Shown: positions 1 to 7,536 of the stretch, one piece after another | Numbering within the stretch: position 1 is the stretch's first letter | How the letters are laid out: the number at the start of each line of letters is the position of its first letter | Source: Gemmatimonadaceae bacterium | GTDB taxonomy: Bacteria; Gemmatimonadota; Gemmatimonadetes; Gemmatimonadales; Gemmatimonadaceae | Reading direction: 5' to 3' | Assembly (NCBI GenBank): GCA_025929535.1 | Contig: JAICLZ010000009.1 | Span: forward strand, 16,132-80,131 | Length of the DNA: 64,000 nt | Made by a program: the position numbers and the translations under genes | Notes under the pieces: generated by a model | What the model was told of the DNA's origin: nothing | Seen by the model: only the letters and a program-made list of their open reading frames with translations | Databases searched by the model: none

Positions 1-1
1 G

Positions 2-55
2 ACCATCGACTACTTCGCCGGCCTCCCCGAAGAACGGATGCAGCCGCGTGCCTGA
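2..55 (+). CDS. C-terminal end of an upstream gene, probably nucleotide-sugar metabolism (partial)
   Basis: Only the last 17 codons lie in the window, ending at a TGA at 53-55. The visible tail contains TIDYF, a short segment often found close to the C-terminus of NDP-sugar dehydratases and decarboxylases of the extended SDR family. It overlaps the following epimerase by 8 bp, which suggests translational coupling in a sugar-nucleotide operon. The family assignment rests on this tail and on the neighbour only, so it is tentative. Confidence 0.4.
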   Translation, partial: TIDYFAGLPEERMQPRA

Positions 56-1052
56 GAAGGTCATCGTCACGGGCGCGGCGGGGTTCATCGGGTCACATGT
101 CGTCGAGGCGCTGCTCGCCCGCGGCGACATCGTGGTGGGGTTCGACAACTTCGACTCGTTCTACGATCCCGATCTGAAGCGCGCCAATCTCGCGGAGGCG
201 ATGCTGCATCCCTCCTTCGAGCTCGTCGAGGGAGATGTGCGGGATGCAGCGGCCATGCGGCGCGTGATCGACGCCTTCCGTCCCGACGCGATCGTGCATC
301 TCGCCGCGCGCGCAGGCGTCCGGCCATCGATCCAGGACCCCGCGCTGTACGCCGCCGTCAACGTGCTCGGCACGACGGTGCTGCTCGATGCGGCTCGAGC
401 CGCGAAGATCTCGCGGCTCATCATCGCCTCGAGCTCGAGCGTGTACGGGAACGACGCGACGCCGCCCTTCCGCGAGGACGAGCCTGCGATCCACCCGATC
501 AGCCCCTACGCCGCGACCAAGCGCGCCGCTGAGCTCATGTGCGAGACGTACGCGGCGCTCTGCGACTGGATGCGCATCATCTCGCTCCGCTTCTTCACGG
601 TGTACGGGCCTCGCCAGCGCCCCGACCTCGCGATCCGCTCGTTCACGCGCAAGATCATTGCCGGCGATCCCGTTCCGTTCTTCGGCGACGGCACGGCGGA
701 GCGCGATTACACGTACATCACCGATACCGTGCAGGGCGTGCTCGGTGCGATCGATCGCACGCGCGCGCAGGCGCCTGGACACGAGATCTTCAATCTGGGC
801 GAGTCGGCGTCGACCTCGCTGGTCACGCTCGTGACTCTCATCGAGAAGGCCGTTGGCAGGCGAGCGACGTTCGAGCGGCTGCCGGTCCAACCCGGCGATG
901 TGCGTCGCACGCTTGCCGACATTTCCCGGGCGCGACAGCACCTGGGGTACGCGCCGTCGGTGCAGGTGACGGACGGCATTCCACGGTTCGTGGCTTGGTT
1001 CCGCGAGAGCGGCATCGGCGCCGCGTCAGCCATTACGGCCGCGCGCGGCTGA
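48..1052 (+). CDS. NAD-dependent nucleotide-sugar epimerase, UDP-glucuronate 4-epimerase-like
   Basis: Extended short-chain dehydrogenase of 334 residues that probably interconverts a UDP-hexuronic acid or UDP-hexose for surface polysaccharide. The N-terminal Rossmann motif TGAAGFIGSH lies at about residues 8-17. The NFDSFYDPDLKR segment after the second strand resembles UDP-glucuronate 4-epimerases. The catalytic pattern is SSSSVYG followed by SPYAATK (YxxxK), and the sugar-binding half carries FFTVYGPRQRPD and the usual GDGTAERDYTYI. The GTG start at 48 overlaps the preceding stop by 8 bp. The exact sugar substrate cannot be fixed from sequence; UDP-glucose 4-epimerase activity is the main alternative. 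Confidence 0.85.
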   Translation: MPEKVIVTGAAGFIGSHVVEALLARGDIVVGFDNFDSFYDPDLKRANLAEAMLHPSFELVEGDVRDAAAMRRVIDAFRPDAIVHLAARAGVRPSIQDPALYAAVNVLGTTVLLDAARAAKISRLIIASSSSVYGNDATPPFREDEPAIHPISPYAATKRAAELMCETYAALCDWMRIISLRFFTVYGPRQRPDLAIRSFTRKIIAGDPVPFFGDGTAERDYTYITDTVQGVLGAIDRTRAQAPGHEIFNLGESASTSLVTLVTLIEKAVGRRATFERLPVQPGDVRRTLADISRARQHLGYAPSVQVTDGIPRFVAWFRESGIGAASAITAARG

Positions 1053-1085
1053 ACCCGCCGCCCTTTTCGGGGTAACACACCGCTC

Positions 1086-1991
1086 ATGCAATTTCTCAGA
1101 CGAACGCGTGTCAGCGCCGTCGTGGCCGCAGTTCTGGTCGCCGGCTGTCACCACAAGGGTTTTCAGCCGCTCAAGTTTCCTTCGCACCAGGCACTGTACG
1201 ATGCCTCGCTCGGTGAGCTGAAGAAGCACAAGTGGGATCACGCGATCGCCGGGTTCGAGAAGCTCACGACCGATCTCCCGGCGCGCGATCCGCTCCTCCC
1301 CGAGGCGTACTACTACCTCGGCGAAGCGCACATGGGGAAGCACGAGTACATCCTCGCGGCGCAGTCGTATTCCCGTGTGGCCGAAAACTTCCCCGAAGAC
1401 ACGCTCGCGGACCGCGCGACCTACAATACGGGTGTCGCCTACAGCAAGCTGTGGCGGCGTCCGTCGCTCGATCCGCAATACGGCGAGACCGCGCTCTCCA
1501 CCTTTCAGAGCTTTCTCGCCGCATATCCCGACTCGCCGCTGCGCGATTCCGCCCAGAAGCAGATCGACAGGCTCGATGAGTGGTTCGGCACCAAGGGCTA
1601 CAACAACGGTGTCACGTACTACAAGCGGAAGGCGTACGATTCCGGAATCATCTATTTTCGCGATGTCGTGAAGAACTATCCGAAGACCGACGCCGCGCGG
1701 AAGGCGCAGATCAAGCTCGTGCAGTCGTACCGCGCGATCAAATACAAGGAAGACGTAGCGGAGACGTGCGGCACCCTCGAAAAGAACTATCCATCGGGCA
1801 AGGACGTCCGGAAGGTGTGTCAGGGAGTGAAACCCGTGATGGTCGCGGATAGCACGGTGAAGCCTGCTCCCGGCGCCGCCACGGCTCCGGGCGCGGTGCC
1901 GAATCCGCCGGTGCCCGTCGCGCCGACCTCGCCAACGCCGGTGCCGACACCGGGCGCGCCCGCGCCGGCGACCACACCTCCCCGAGGCTGA
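1086..1991 (+). CDS. BamD/YfiO-like outer-membrane lipoprotein with TPR repeats
   Basis: Protein of 301 residues with a lipoprotein signal peptide: basic start, hydrophobic stretch and lipobox VLVAGC with the lipidated cysteine at residue 21. TPR-type helical repeats of the BamD family follow over about residues 35-250 (for example LPEAYYYLGEAHMGKHEYILAAQSY). In BamD these scaffold the BAM complex that inserts outer-membrane proteins. The last 50 or so residues are an Ala/Pro/Thr-rich tail that is not part of BamD. Only 7 bp separate it from nadD, so the two are probably co-transcribed. A CpoB- or general TPR-lipoprotein role is the alternative. Confidence 0.75.
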   Translation: MQFLRRTRVSAVVAAVLVAGCHHKGFQPLKFPSHQALYDASLGELKKHKWDHAIAGFEKLTTDLPARDPLLPEAYYYLGEAHMGKHEYILAAQSYSRVAENFPEDTLADRATYNTGVAYSKLWRRPSLDPQYGETALSTFQSFLAAYPDSPLRDSAQKQIDRLDEWFGTKGYNNGVTYYKRKAYDSGIIYFRDVVKNYPKTDAARKAQIKLVQSYRAIKYKEDVAETCGTLEKNYPSGKDVRKVCQGVKPVMVADSTVKPAPGAATAPGAVPNPPVPVAPTSPTPVPTPGAPAPATTPPRG

Positions 1992-1998
1992 GGCCACC

Positions 1999-2574
1999 GT
2001 GCGCCTCGGCGTCCTGGGCGGGACGTTCGATCCTCCGCACGTTGGCCATTTGCTCGCCGCCAGCGACGCATTCGAGGCGCTCGCGCTCGACAAGCTCCTC
2101 TTCGTCGCGGCGCAAGTCCCGCCCTTCAAGTCGCGCACGGTGCAGGCGACCGCGGACCAGCGACAGCAGATGCTCGAGCTCACCGTGGGCACTGACCGCC
2201 GGTTCGAGGCGAGTCGCATCGAACTCGATCGGGACGGGTTATCTTTCACGGTCGATACGCTCGAGGCGCTCGCCGGCGAGACGCCCGGAGTTTCGCTGTT
2301 CATGCTCATCGGCGAGGACCTCGCCACGCAGATTGCGAGCTGGCGGGATGCCGCCCGAATCGCCGAGCTGGCGACGATCGTCGTTCTGGTTCGGGCGACG
2401 CTGGAGGGCCGCAGCGTGCTCGAGTCCACGCTGCCGATGACGAGACTGGCGACGCGGCGGATCGAGGTCTCGTCCACCGAGATTCGGGAGAGGGTGAAGT
2501 CGGGGCGCTCGATTCATGGATTCGTGACCGATGCCGTAGCCGCGTTCATCGACGCGGCCGGCTTGTACCGATAG
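1999..2574 (+). CDS. nadD: Nicotinate-nucleotide adenylyltransferase
   Basis: Cytoplasmic enzyme of NAD biosynthesis that adenylates nicotinic acid mononucleotide to deamido-NAD. The 191-residue length is normal for NadD. The nucleotidyltransferase signature GGTFDPPHVGH is at residues 7-17, and the C-terminal SSTEIRERVKSG matches the second phosphate-binding motif (ISSTxIR). The GTG start at 1999 places the first strand (RLGVLGGTF) at the very N-terminus as expected. It sits 9 bp before secA and directly after the BamD-like gene. Confidence 0.95.
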   Translation: MRLGVLGGTFDPPHVGHLLAASDAFEALALDKLLFVAAQVPPFKSRTVQATADQRQQMLELTVGTDRRFEASRIELDRDGLSFTVDTLEALAGETPGVSLFMLIGEDLATQIASWRDAARIAELATIVVLVRATLEGRSVLESTLPMTRLATRRIEVSSTEIRERVKSGRSIHGFVTDAVAAFIDAAGLYR

Positions 2575-2583
2575 AGGCAACGG

Positions 2584-5500
2584 ATGCTCAAGCAAATCGC
2601 GACATCACTGTTCGGCACCAGACACGCGCGCGAGATGAAGCGCGTGCAGCCGATCGTCGATGCGATCAATCAGGAATACGAGCGGCTCCACTCGGTATCC
2701 GAGGAAGAGCTGCGCGGACAGACCGCGAAGCTGCGCGCGATCGTGGCCGAGCGCGCGAAGCCGCTCGAGGACAGGATCGCGGCGCTCCGCGAGGAGAAGC
2801 ACTCCGCTCCGGATGCATCCGAGCGCGAACGCATCGATCGCGAGATCAGCGGCGCGGATGGCAAGGGCGGGCTCGAGGCGGAGCTTCGCGAGTCCATCGC
2901 CGAGTCGCTCGACGAGATCCTTCCCGAGGCGTTCGCGACGGTGCGCGAGGGTGCGCGGCGCCTCCTCGGCACCATCGCGATGGTGGCCGGACACGAGACG
3001 CCGTGGACCATGGTGCACTACGATGTGCAGCTCATCGGGGGCATCGAGTTGCACTTCGGCAAGATCGCGGAGATGGCGACGGGCGAAGGCAAGACGCTCG
3101 TGGCGACGCTGCCGCTCTATCTGAACGCGCTCGCGGGCCGCGGCGCGCATCTCGTCACCGTGAACAACTATCTCGCCCGCCGCGATTCGCAGTGGATGGG
3201 ACACGTGTACAACTATCTCGGCCTCACGGTCGGGTGCATCGACGACACGGAGCCGAACACGGCCGAGCGCAAGGCGGCCTATCTCGCCGACATCACGTAC
3301 GGCACGAACAACGAGTTCGGCTTCGACTATCTGCGCGACAACATGGTCGTCTCGCTCGATCAGCGCGTGCAGCGTCCGCACTGGTATGCGATCGTCGACG
3401 AGGTCGACTCCGTGCTCATCGACGAGGCGCGCACGCCGCTCATCATTTCGGGACCTGTCGGCGACGAAAGCGATCTGCAGTATCGCGAGTACAACGCAAC
3501 CGTCGCCCGCGTCGTGCGTGCGCAGTCGGACGACGCGAACCGCCTCGTCGCCGAGGGCGAGGCGGCGATGGGGAGCGGTGACACGAACACCGCCGGACTG
3601 CGCTTCTATCAGGCGCAGCTCGGCGCGCCAAAGAACAAGCGCCTGCTCAAGGCGCTGCAGGAGCCCGGCGTCAAGCAGCTCGTGCAGCGGATGGAGCTCG
3701 ATCACATCTCCGATCGCAAGCAGCCCGCCGCGAAGCAGCAGTTCCGCGACATCGAGGAGCGGCTGCTCTTCGTGCTCGACGAGCGCGGCCACACGGTGCA
3801 CCTCACGGATCGAGGCGCGGATCTGATGTCGCCGGGCGATCCCGACGCGTTTCTCCTGCCGGACATCTCGGAAGAGGTGCATCGCATCGACCACGACCAA
3901 TCGCTCTCCCCGCAGGAGAAGCTCGATGCGCGCGCGGCCATCGACCGCGCCTACGCCGAGCGCAGCGAGCGGCTGAACATCGTGCACCAGCTGCTGCGCG
4001 CGCACGCGCTGTACGAAAAGGATGTGAACTACGTCGTGCAGGACGGGCAGGTGCTCATCGTCGATGAGTTCACGGGGCGCACGATGCCGGGGCGGCGCTG
4101 GTCCGAGGGGTTGCACCAGGCGGTCGAGGCCAAGGAAGGGGTGCAGGTGAAGGGCGAGACCCAGACCATGGCGACGATCACGATCCAGAACTACTTCCGC
4201 ATGTACGAGAAGCTCTCCGGCATGACGGGCACGGCCGAGACGGAGGAGACCGAGTTCCACGACATCTACAAGCTCGATGTCGCGGTGATTCCGACGAACA
4301 AGCCCGTCATCCGCGATGACCGCCAGGACTGGATCTATCGCACGCGGCGCGAGAAGTACAACGCGATTCTCGAGGAGACGCAGCGTCTTCACGAGCTCGG
4401 CTATCCGGTGCTCGTGGGAACGGTGAACGTCGACGTGTCGGAGACGCTTGCGCGCATGTTCCAGCGCGCCGGGATCAGGCACAACGTGCTCAATGCGAAG
4501 TACCACCAGCGCGAGGCCGAGATCGTGGCCGGGGCTGGGCAGCCGGGCGCCGTGACGATCGCGACGAACATGGCCGGCCGCGGAACCGACATCAAGCTCG
4601 GTGAGGGCGTGACGCAGTCGAAGCCGTCGAAGGTCAAGGATCCCGACGGGAAGGAGATCGAGGTGATGGAGGACGGCGGGCTGCACATCATCGGATCCGA
4701 GCGCCATGAGTCGCGGCGCATCGACCGGCAGCTGCGCGGACGCTCGGGCCGTCAGGGTGATCCGGGCGCGACGCAGTTCTTCCTCTCGCTCGAGGATGAT
4801 CTGATGCGCCTCTTCGGCTCCGAGCGCATCGCGAAGCTGATGGACCGCCTCGGCGCGCAGGAGGGCGAGGTGCTCTCGCATTCCCTGATCACGCGCTCGA
4901 TCGAGCAGGCGCAGAAGCGGGTCGAGCTGCAGAACTTCCAGGCACGCAAGCGGCTGCTCGAGTACGACGACGTGATGAATCAGCAGCGCGAGGTGATCTA
5001 TTCGCTGCGGGCCTTCGCGCTCGAGGGCGGCGAGGAGCTCAAGGGCGAGGCGCTGAAGATGGTGGAGCGCGCGATCGAGCGTCGCGTGGAGCAGTCGCTC
5101 GAGGGCTACGATTCCGAGAGCGAGTGGGAGTTCGCAGTGCTGCGCCAGGATCTCCTGATGCATTATCTGCTGTTCGTGCCGGAGCTCGAGGATGGCGCGG
5201 CCGAGAAGCCGGGAACGATCGCCGAAGCGAAGGAGAAGGCGCGGGCGGCGGCAAACGCGGCGTTCACCGCGAAGCTCGCGTCGCTCGACATCTACTCCGA
5301 CGCGCTCCTGTCGCGCGTGATGCTGCACGTGCTGGACGAGAAGTGGAAGGATCATCTCTACGATCTCGATCAGCTCCGCAACGCGATCCACTATCGATCG
5401 TGGGGGCAGAAGGATCCCCTCGTCGAGTACAAGCAGGAGGCGTACACGATGTTCGTGGATCTCATGTCCGACCTCTACAACACCTTCGCCGAGCGGTTCT

Positions 5501-5898
5501 TGCGCGCACAGATCGTGATCGAGCCGCCGCAGGGACAGATGGGCGACGGCGACGGGTCGAACGGCCGCAGGGGTCCTCGCGTGCCCGCGCCCGCAGCGCC
5601 GACGCGGCGCTACAACGCGCTCGGCATTCTTGAGGATGTGCCGTCGAGCGACGGAGGCTCGGACGTGGCGATCGCGCCGGGAGAGCCCGAGGGCAACGTG
5701 GACATCGGACCCGATGAGGCGCCCAAGCGCGATGTCGCGGCGCGAAAGGACGTGCGGATCGTGGGGGCGGGTCGCGGCATCGACGGTCTCGCGGCAAAGT
5801 CCGCGGGCAACACCGACTGGTCGAGCGTGGGACGAAATGATCCGTGCCCGTGCGGCTCGGGGAAGAAGTTCAAGAAGTGCCACGGAGCGACCATGTAG
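2584..5898 (+). CDS. secA: Preprotein translocase ATPase SecA
   Basis: Motor ATPase that drives unfolded preproteins through SecYEG. Walker A ATGEGKT is at residues 165-171. The DEAD-type box is read as VDEVDSVLIDEARTPLIISG. NMAGRGTDIKLG and QLRGRSGRQGD mark the second RecA-like domain, and a helical scaffold/wing domain follows. The C-terminal SEC-C zinc motif has Cys1088, Cys1090, Cys1099 and His1100. At 1104 residues it is much longer than the roughly 900-residue E. coli protein. The extra length lies mainly in a charged segment at about 52-105 and an insertion at about 290-385, both after conserved blocks and in frame. A good terminator follows the stop. Confidence 0.98.
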   Translation: MLKQIATSLFGTRHAREMKRVQPIVDAINQEYERLHSVSEEELRGQTAKLRAIVAERAKPLEDRIAALREEKHSAPDASERERIDREISGADGKGGLEAELRESIAESLDEILPEAFATVREGARRLLGTIAMVAGHETPWTMVHYDVQLIGGIELHFGKIAEMATGEGKTLVATLPLYLNALAGRGAHLVTVNNYLARRDSQWMGHVYNYLGLTVGCIDDTEPNTAERKAAYLADITYGTNNEFGFDYLRDNMVVSLDQRVQRPHWYAIVDEVDSVLIDEARTPLIISGPVGDESDLQYREYNATVARVVRAQSDDANRLVAEGEAAMGSGDTNTAGLRFYQAQLGAPKNKRLLKALQEPGVKQLVQRMELDHISDRKQPAAKQQFRDIEERLLFVLDERGHTVHLTDRGADLMSPGDPDAFLLPDISEEVHRIDHDQSLSPQEKLDARAAIDRAYAERSERLNIVHQLLRAHALYEKDVNYVVQDGQVLIVDEFTGRTMPGRRWSEGLHQAVEAKEGVQVKGETQTMATITIQNYFRMYEKLSGMTGTAETEETEFHDIYKLDVAVIPTNKPVIRDDRQDWIYRTRREKYNAILEETQRLHELGYPVLVGTVNVDVSETLARMFQRAGIRHNVLNAKYHQREAEIVAGAGQPGAVTIATNMAGRGTDIKLGEGVTQSKPSKVKDPDGKEIEVMEDGGLHIIGSERHESRRIDRQLRGRSGRQGDPGATQFFLSLEDDLMRLFGSERIAKLMDRLGAQEGEVLSHSLITRSIEQAQKRVELQNFQARKRLLEYDDVMNQQREVIYSLRAFALEGGEELKGEALKMVERAIERRVEQSLEGYDSESEWEFAVLRQDLLMHYLLFVPELEDGAAEKPGTIAEAKEKARAAANAAFTAKLASLDIYSDALLSRVMLHVLDEKWKDHLYDLDQLRNAIHYRSWGQKDPLVEYKQEAYTMFVDLMSDLYNTFAERFLRAQIVIEPPQGQMGDGDGSNGRRGPRVPAPAAPTRRYNALGILEDVPSSDGGSDVAIAPGEPEGNVDIGPDEAPKRDVAARKDVRIVGAGRGIDGLAAKSAGNTDWSSVGRNDPCPCGSGKKFKKCHGATM

Positions 5899-5955
5899 CC
5901 CCGGGAAGCTCGGGCGGTGCTTCTGCCGCAGTCGAATGGAACCGATGTCTCACCG

Positions 5956-5992
5956 GACGCGCGCCCCGCTATCTAGGGCGCGCGGTCTTTTT
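5956..5992 (+). terminator. Rho-independent terminator after secA
   Basis: A G+C stem of nine pairs (CGCGCGCCC at 5958-5966 with GGGCGCGCG at 5976-5984), extendable with one bulge, closes a nine-base loop and is followed by five T residues at 5988-5992. It starts 58 bp past the secA stop and ends before radC, so it should separate the two transcripts. Confidence 0.85.
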
Positions 5993-6061
5993 GCGGGCCG
6001 CTTCCTTCGCGAGGAGTGTTCGCCCGTGTCGCCTTCCGCTTGCCCTGCCGCCCCAGTTGCA

Positions 6062-6739
6062 ATGAGTATCAGAGAGCTTCCGCGGTCCGAACGGCCGCGC
6101 GAGCGATTGCGCGACCTCGGTGCGGCATCGCTGAGCGCGGCCGAGCTGATCGCGATCGTGGTCGGAACGGGCGGCACGGGCCGGTCCGCGATCGCGGTGG
6201 GTCAGTCGATACTCGAATCTGCTGGCGGATCGCTTCGCCGAATCGCCGCGCAGCCAGTCGCGTCGCTCACCCTCATGCGCGGCGTGGGCTCGGCGCGCGC
6301 CGCGACGGTGCACGCCGCGCTCGAGCTGGGGCGCCGCATGGCGAGCGAGGGGCGCGATGAGGGCGCTCCGATGCGGTCACCGCGCGAAGTCTACGCCGCC
6401 TTCGCATCGCGGCTGCAGGATCTGCCGGTCGAGGAGTTCCACGTGGCGGTGCTCGACTCGCAGCACCGGCTCGAACGCGACATCGCGGTCACCAGAGGCA
6501 TTCTGAACTCGTCGCTCGTGCATCCGCGCGAGGTCTTCCGGGAAGCGATCGCGGAGCGTGCGGCCGCGATCATCCTGGTCCACAACCACCCGAGCGGCGA
6601 CCCGACACCCTCCGCGGACGATCGAGTCGTGACGGACCAACTGGTGGCTGCGGGCCGGCTGCTGGACATCCCCGTACACGATCACCTGATCGTGGGGCGA
6701 GGCCGCTACGTGAGCTTCGCGGAGGCCGGACTGCTGTAG
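6062..6739 (+). CDS. radC: RadC-family JAB/MPN domain protein
   Basis: 225-residue RadC (UPF0758). The N-terminal part (about 1-95) is a helix-hairpin-helix-like region containing LMRGVGSARAATVHAALELG. The C-terminal MPN domain carries the JAMM metal site HNHPSGDPTPSADD, with His174, His176, Ser184 and Asp187 as ligands and catalytic residues. The family is often listed as DNA repair, but its molecular function is unproven. The ATG at 6062 gives the usual family start MSIRELPRSERPRERL. An in-frame GTG at 6026 has a better ribosome-binding site (GAGGAG at 6011-6016) and would add 12 residues, so the start is uncertain. Confidence 0.92.
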   Translation: MSIRELPRSERPRERLRDLGAASLSAAELIAIVVGTGGTGRSAIAVGQSILESAGGSLRRIAAQPVASLTLMRGVGSARAATVHAALELGRRMASEGRDEGAPMRSPREVYAAFASRLQDLPVEEFHVAVLDSQHRLERDIAVTRGILNSSLVHPREVFREAIAERAAAIILVHNHPSGDPTPSADDRVVTDQLVAAGRLLDIPVHDHLIVGRGRYVSFAEAGLL

Positions 6740-6839
6740 GGCTCGGGCTTCGCCTCGAACTGCAACTGCGGATCACGAATCGAGCCAATCAACTACAATC
6801 GAATCAGTACACTCCCGGCGTGGTCGCACCGGAATGGAG

Positions 6840-7330
6840 CAACGGTTCCTTTGTTGGCAACGGCAGGCGTGGAGAGAGGAGTTCCTGCAGTTCCTTCAGT
6901 TGCCAACCAAAAAAATACCGCTCTCCATGTGCAGCGTCCCATCGCCGAGCACGGAAGCAATCCGTTTTCTCATCCGTTCGATCCGTTCCATTCGTAGTTC
7001 CAAAGCAGTTAGCGCTGAGTACTGCTTGCCGCTTGCCCAAAACGGCAACAGCCGCTCGGGCTGGCTCGAACATTTTTGAGATACGGATGAAAAAACGGAT
7101 GGAAACGGATTGAACGGATACTACGAACCTCGTTCCCCGCATCATTGCGCGGGAGCAAAGATATCCGATTCGAGTCGCGCGGGCCGGACCACACGGCAAC
7201 AACAGGGGCAACGGCAACTGGGGAACGACCACACAAACGGATGCTGACGGACACCAACGGAAACGGCGACAACCCTGACCGCGTGATGCTCGCTCTGGAG
7301 AGAAGCAACCGATCTTTGACTGGAAACGGC
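6840..7330. repeat. Gene-free stretch with short ATCCGTT/AACGGAT and ACGGCAAC motifs
   Basis: The interval from the radC stop to 7536 (about 800 bp) has no convincing gene and is visibly richer in A+T than its surroundings. ATCCGTT occurs at 6960, 6972 and 6981. Its reverse complement AACGGAT occurs at 7094, 7104, 7113 and 7236, with a variant TACGGAT at 7082. The octamer TTCGTAGT (or its complement) lies next to both clusters. ACGGCAAC-type words recur at about 6860, 7041, 7194 and 7211. The arrangement resembles intergenic repeat debris or a non-coding element. No transposase or RT remnant is recognisable. Confidence 0.5.
6853..6907. repeat. Inverted repeat / stem-loop in the radC-rel gap
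   Basis: GTTGGCAAC at 6853-6861 and GTTGCCAAC at 6899-6907 are perfect 9-base complements. Inside them GCAGG (6863-6867) can pair with CCTGC (6884-6888), giving a two-tier hairpin. The 3' side is followed by an A-run rather than T residues, so it is not a standard terminator on the plus strand. Confidence 0.5.
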
Positions 7331-7536
7331 GGGGTGTAGAGCGATTCAGTTCCATGCGTAGCGCCCCTCTCCCTGCGCACCGGTTCGATTCGTTTCATTG
7401 ATTCGATTCGTGATCAGCCGTTGCAGTTCTCAACGCCGGCACCGCCCGGCCCCTCACCGCGTTAGTCACCTGCCTACCCATTCCCTCATATTTCGGTTTA
7501 GGTTGCGAAGCGGCCCCAGGCCATGACAGGACATCG

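Noticed and set aside
2605..5883. Long minus-strand open frame of over 1000 codons opposite secA
   Set aside because: Arises from codon bias in a G+C-rich gene; its translation is Arg/Leu/His-rich with no domain, and secA on the plus strand is unambiguous.
6820..7339. Short open frames in the radC-rel gap
   Set aside because: Each is under 130 codons, with no motif, atypical residue use and no ribosome-binding site; the stretch is better read as repeats.
7378..7410. GGTTCGATTC sequence resembling a tRNA T-loop
   Set aside because: No acceptor stem, anticodon arm or CCA around it; a chance match in A+T-richer spacer.
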